A stretch of 64,000 nucleotides of DNA from Flammula alnicola (lineage: Eukaryota > Basidiomycota > Agaricomycetes > Agaricales > Strophariaceae), in NCBI GenBank assembly GCA_015499995.1, contig JADNRV010000002.1, positions 1,302,001 through 1,366,000 on the forward strand. The letters run 5' to 3'. The notes below the pieces were generated by a model. It did no database searches. It saw only the letters and a program-made list of their open reading frames with translations, and was not told the DNA's origin. Position numbers and translations under genes: made by a program. The number at the start of each line of letters is the position of its first letter. Within the stretch, counting starts at the first letter, position 1. This document shows positions 60,577-64,000 of the stretch, in pieces.

Positions 60577-61105
60577 GAGGCTAACGACCTGGTCAAGCAA
60601 GACAACAAGGAGAAATAGATGGGCGAGGGTTTAGTTCCTCATTGACCAGATCGTCGAGAAGTCGCTGGTTGCGGTGTGAGTGTGGTGAATGCCAAGTCAA
60701 TGCTGTCTGCCATGCCTGATCATCCAAAAGAGGAAGTAGCACGTGATAAATGACAACAAAAAGATGAGAATTTCCGAACAGACTTGGAACCCTCTCAATA
60801 CCTTTCACGCCAAAGTCCTGTAGTGCGCGCAATGGTCATACGTACTAGACCACACTGAGGATGTCGACGGCGCTACAGATATTTCAATTGTGTAACAGTC
60901 GCCGTCATGGGGCCAGACCCGGGCCGGCCACAAATGACATCACCATGAATCCAAAAGACCAGAAGTTTCGCCCTGGATCGAGACACTTGTAGCAAGATTC
61001 AGGTGAGACTAGAGCGTCCTTCAATTGTCCCCCGTCTTCTACCGCCCCTCGTAATTTCCTATATAACCGTTTGCGCCCATCGTTATCCCCCACAAAACAT
61101 TCATC
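60577..61105. other. Divergent promoter region between the NIPA-type gene and HSP104
   Basis: About 530 bp. The half next to 61106 has the stress-type elements listed separately. The half next to 60576 has no recognised motif; short frames there have no family resemblance. Confidence 0.55.
60961..61066 (+). promoter_or_regulatory. HSP104 promoter: heat-shock-element-like site, STRE and TATA box
   Basis: GAAGTTTC at 60962-60969 matches two inverted nGAAn units, the core of a heat-shock element bound by Hsf1, though a full element needs three units. CCCCT at 61045-61049 is a stress-response element core. TATATAA at 61060-61066 lies 40 bp before the start codon. Short motifs like these also occur by chance; their clustering before a heat-shock gene is what makes them credible. 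Confidence 0.5.
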
Positions 61106-64000
61106 ATGACGAGCAATATGGAATTCACCGACAAAACACAACAGTCTCTTGCTGAAGCCATTCAGCTTGCGAAGGACTACGCGAATGCACAAGGTATTTG
61201 TGTATGTCTGTCTTTCTCTTATTCTTTTGCTGACTTTCTTTTCTAGTCCACCCGGCCCATTTGGCCTTTGTCCTACTCAATGAAAGCGGCTCTGCGGAAG
61301 CATCATCGCCAGGAGCACCTCCAACCCAGTCCGGAGGTGCTCCACTCTTTGCTTCCGTGGTTTCAAGAGCAGGCGGCGACCCAGTAAGTTAATCGTCCCA
61401 ACTCTAATTTAAATTTCAGAGATACTGACACAGCTGTAGGTGGCCGTCAAACGAAGCATACAGAAACTCATCGTTCGCCTCCCAACACAAAGTCCCCCAC
61501 CAGATGAGACATCACTTTCATCTGCTGCCATGAAAATTCTTCGGGAAGCCCACTCTCTTCAAAAGACCATGCATGACTCCTATATCGCCCAAGATCACAT
61601 TCTCCTTGCTCTCATCCAAGATCCATCAATAGCAGGCGTCTTGAAGGAGAACAACCTCACCGAAGCAACCCTCAAGACTGCGATCGAGCAGATTCGCGGC
61701 AACCGACGGGTCGAGTCTAAGACAGCCGAGCAAGGTTTCGACGCTCTGCAGAAATACGCCGTCGATCTGACAGCCCTAGCGGAAGAAGGCAAGATCGATC
61801 CAGTTATCGGACGAGACAACGAAATTCGACGCGCCATTCGTATTCTCTGCCGAAGGTATTTCTTTTTATTTGTATCCAAATACCCATAATACTGATAGTT
61901 GTTCCTAGAACGAAAAATAACCCGGTCCTCATTGGTGAACCTGGTGTAGGAAAGACAGCCATCGCGGAGGGTCTCGCCCAACGAATCGTCAAGCGAGATG
62001 TTCCCGCCAGTCTCATCGCTCGTCTATACTCCTTGGACATGGGTGCGCTTATGGCAGGTGCCAAGTACAAGGGAGAATACGAAGAGCGTATCAAGTCCGT
62101 CCTCAACGAAGTCGAGAAGGCAGCTGAAGACGGTGGTCCAGGAGTCATCCTCTTCATCGATGAACTGCATCTCATTATGGCCGGTCGAGGAGCGGAAGGC
62201 GGAGGCATGGATGCCGGCAATCTCTTCAAGCCTCTTCTCGCTCGTGGAAAGTTGAGGTGTATCGGCGCGACTACACTTTCGGAATATCGCAAATACATCG
62301 AAACCGACCCCGCTTTGGAACGACGGTTCGCCCAGGTCATTGTCAATGAACCCAGTGTTGCAGAAACCATCAGCATTCTGCGTGGTATCCGAGATAAGTA
62401 CGAAGTCCATCATGGTGTCCGCATCCTCGATGGCGCCCTCATCACCGCTGCGACATTGGCCCACCGATACTTGACCTCAAGACGACTCCCAGATTCTGCC
62501 ATTGATCTGGTAGATGAAGCTTGTGCTAGGTAAGTCTTTTCATTAAATCCATTTTCCCCGGTCTCTCACGTTTATTCCCAGTGTCCGCGTTACCCGAGAA
62601 ACGGAACCAGAAGCTATCGACAAATTACAGCGCAAGAAGCTGGAGCTGGAGGTCGAAATCCATGCTCTGGAGCGCGAGAAGGATGCGGCTAGCAAAGAAC
62701 GCTTGCAGCTAGCCAGAAAAGCAATCGCCGAAGTCGAAGACCAACTCCGACCTCTCAAAGCCGTTTACGAGAATGAGAAGCAGCGAGGAGAGGAGATCAA
62801 TCAGGTCCGAAGGAAAATGGACGAGTTGAAGGCCAAAGTCGAAGAGGCTGAGCGACGGTAAGTAATCTATTTTTATTTCCTCTTCTCCAGACCTGTCTCA
62901 ATGCTGAATTCTACAGATACGACCTTGCAACTGCGTCCGACATTCGTTACTACGCGATGCCAGATCTCCAAGCCCGACTTGACAAGCTGGAGGCTAAGAA
63001 AGCCGCAGAGGACGCTGCTGCAGGCGGAGGAACGGATACCGTTACTCCAGACCAGATCGCAGAGATTGTCGCGAAGTGGACCAACATTCCTGTCACTCGT
63101 CTTGTGACGACCGAGAGGGACAAATTACTGAGGTTGGAGAAAGTTCTGTCCGAGAGCGTGGTTGGACAACTTGACGCGGTTAAAGCCGTCGCCAACGCAG
63201 TTCGATTGTCGCGCAGTGGACTCTCCAACCCCAACCGACCGATTGCCAGCTTCCTGATGGCAGGACCTTCGGGCACGGGTAAAACGCTTATGGCCAAAAC
63301 AGTAAGCATTTGGTTTTTGACTTGTTGTTTGGCGTGGTATTGATCACTTCTATTTCAGCTCGCAACTGTATTATTCGACTCACCCGATACCATGATCCGA
63401 ATTGACGCCTCTGAATACTCGGAGAAACATTCGATCTCCCGACTCATCGGTTCTCCTCCGGGCTATGTTGGGTACGATGCCGGAGGTCAACTGACGGAAT
63501 ACATTCGCCGGAAACCTTACTCCATTATCCTCATCGACGAAATCGAAAAGGCCTGCCGCGAATTTGTCACCTTGTTCCTCCAAGTTCTGGACGATGGTCG
63601 CCTGACCGACGGTCAAGGCCGCATTGTTGATATGCGGAATACTGTTATCATGATGACGTCCAATCTGGGCGCGGCGTATCTCAATGAAATGGGCGCAGGA
63701 CCCGTCAACCCCGAGACTAAGTCACTTGTCATGGGGGCTATTCAAGCACACTTCCCACCCGAGTTCATCAATCGCATTGATGACATCGTGATTTTCGTGA
63801 GTATCCATGTATTTATTTTATCAACTTGCCATCATGTGCTGACTTTATCTCTTTTCAGCGTGCACTGTCTCACAAAGATATCCTCAAGATTGTCGACATC
63901 CGTCTTAAGGAAGTCAACGAGCGCCTTGCGGACCGCAAGATCACCCTCGACGTCGACGCAGAGAGCAAGAACTACCTTATGTCCATTGGGTATTCGCCTG
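61106..64000 (+). CDS. HSP104: Hsp104/ClpB protein disaggregase (3' end beyond the window)
   Basis: A hexameric AAA+ ATPase of the cytosol that pulls proteins out of aggregates. The start is [20 protein letters not shown]; an in-frame ATG at 61118 (MEFTDK) is an alternative. The Clp-N repeats follow ([34 protein letters not shown]). NBD1 has Walker [19 protein letters not shown] and Walker [17 protein letters not shown]. The coiled-coil middle domain lies at about 62580-62860. NBD2 has Walker [14 protein letters not shown] and Walker [12 protein letters not shown], with the pore loop [13 protein letters not shown]. The cytosolic Hsp104 form is favoured because there is no mitochondrial presequence, unlike Hsp78. 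The window ends within the C-terminal domain ([12 protein letters not shown]). Short introns occur throughout. Confidence 0.95.

Noticed and set aside
60577..60600. Upstream extension of the NIPA-type gene frame
   Set aside because: It begins at TTG, and the ATG at 60576 leads straight into the first membrane helix.

Overview
The window is a gene-dense piece of a fungal nuclear chromosome, most likely from a mushroom-type basidiomycete (Agaricomycetes). The reasons are many short introns of roughly 45-60 nt, compact spacing between genes on both strands, and proteins that are typically fungal (Zn2Cys6 factor, HapX-type bZIP, Sls1-like protein, Hsp104). The exact species cannot be told. I support 20 protein-coding genes, one of them cut by the right edge. 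I see no rRNA, tRNA, CRISPR or complete mobile element. All gene names come from reading motifs and family resemblance by eye; no search was run.

Left part (1-13735): after about 1.4 kb with no recognisable gene come five minus-strand genes: CPSF30/Yth1 (mRNA 3' end processing), prephenate dehydratase (phenylalanine synthesis), a Zn2Cys6 transcription factor whose zinc cluster is split over five exons including one of 5 nt, a 1054-residue single-pass membrane protein of unknown function, and the small GTPase Rac1.

Middle part (13736-37278): a Ser/Pro-rich zinc-finger protein and a TMEM256/DUF423 membrane protein (minus), the rRNA methyltransferase Spb1 (plus), an Sls1-like mitochondrial protein and an MFS transporter of the Git1/phosphate type (minus), then eIF3b and a HapX-type iron-regulatory bZIP (plus), a mitochondrial-type PPR protein (minus), an SLC35F5-like transporter (plus) and an Xrcc2-like recombinase paralogue (minus).

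Right part (37557-64000): a coiled-coil protein and the very large lipid-transfer protein Vps13 (both plus), separated by a nested inverted repeat; then a DENN-domain Rab regulator and a NIPA-type transporter (minus), and the start of Hsp104 (plus), whose upstream region carries a TATA box, a STRE and a heat-shock-element-like site.

Most of these are housekeeping genes and I see no sign of a gene cluster or defence system. The items most worth a second look are the 5-nt microexon, a recurring GTTCG class of 5' splice sites found in six genes, a first exon that consists only of the ATG in the TMEM256 gene, an exact iron-regulatory GATA site about 100 bp upstream of the hapX-like gene, and the nested hairpin near 40.1 kb.
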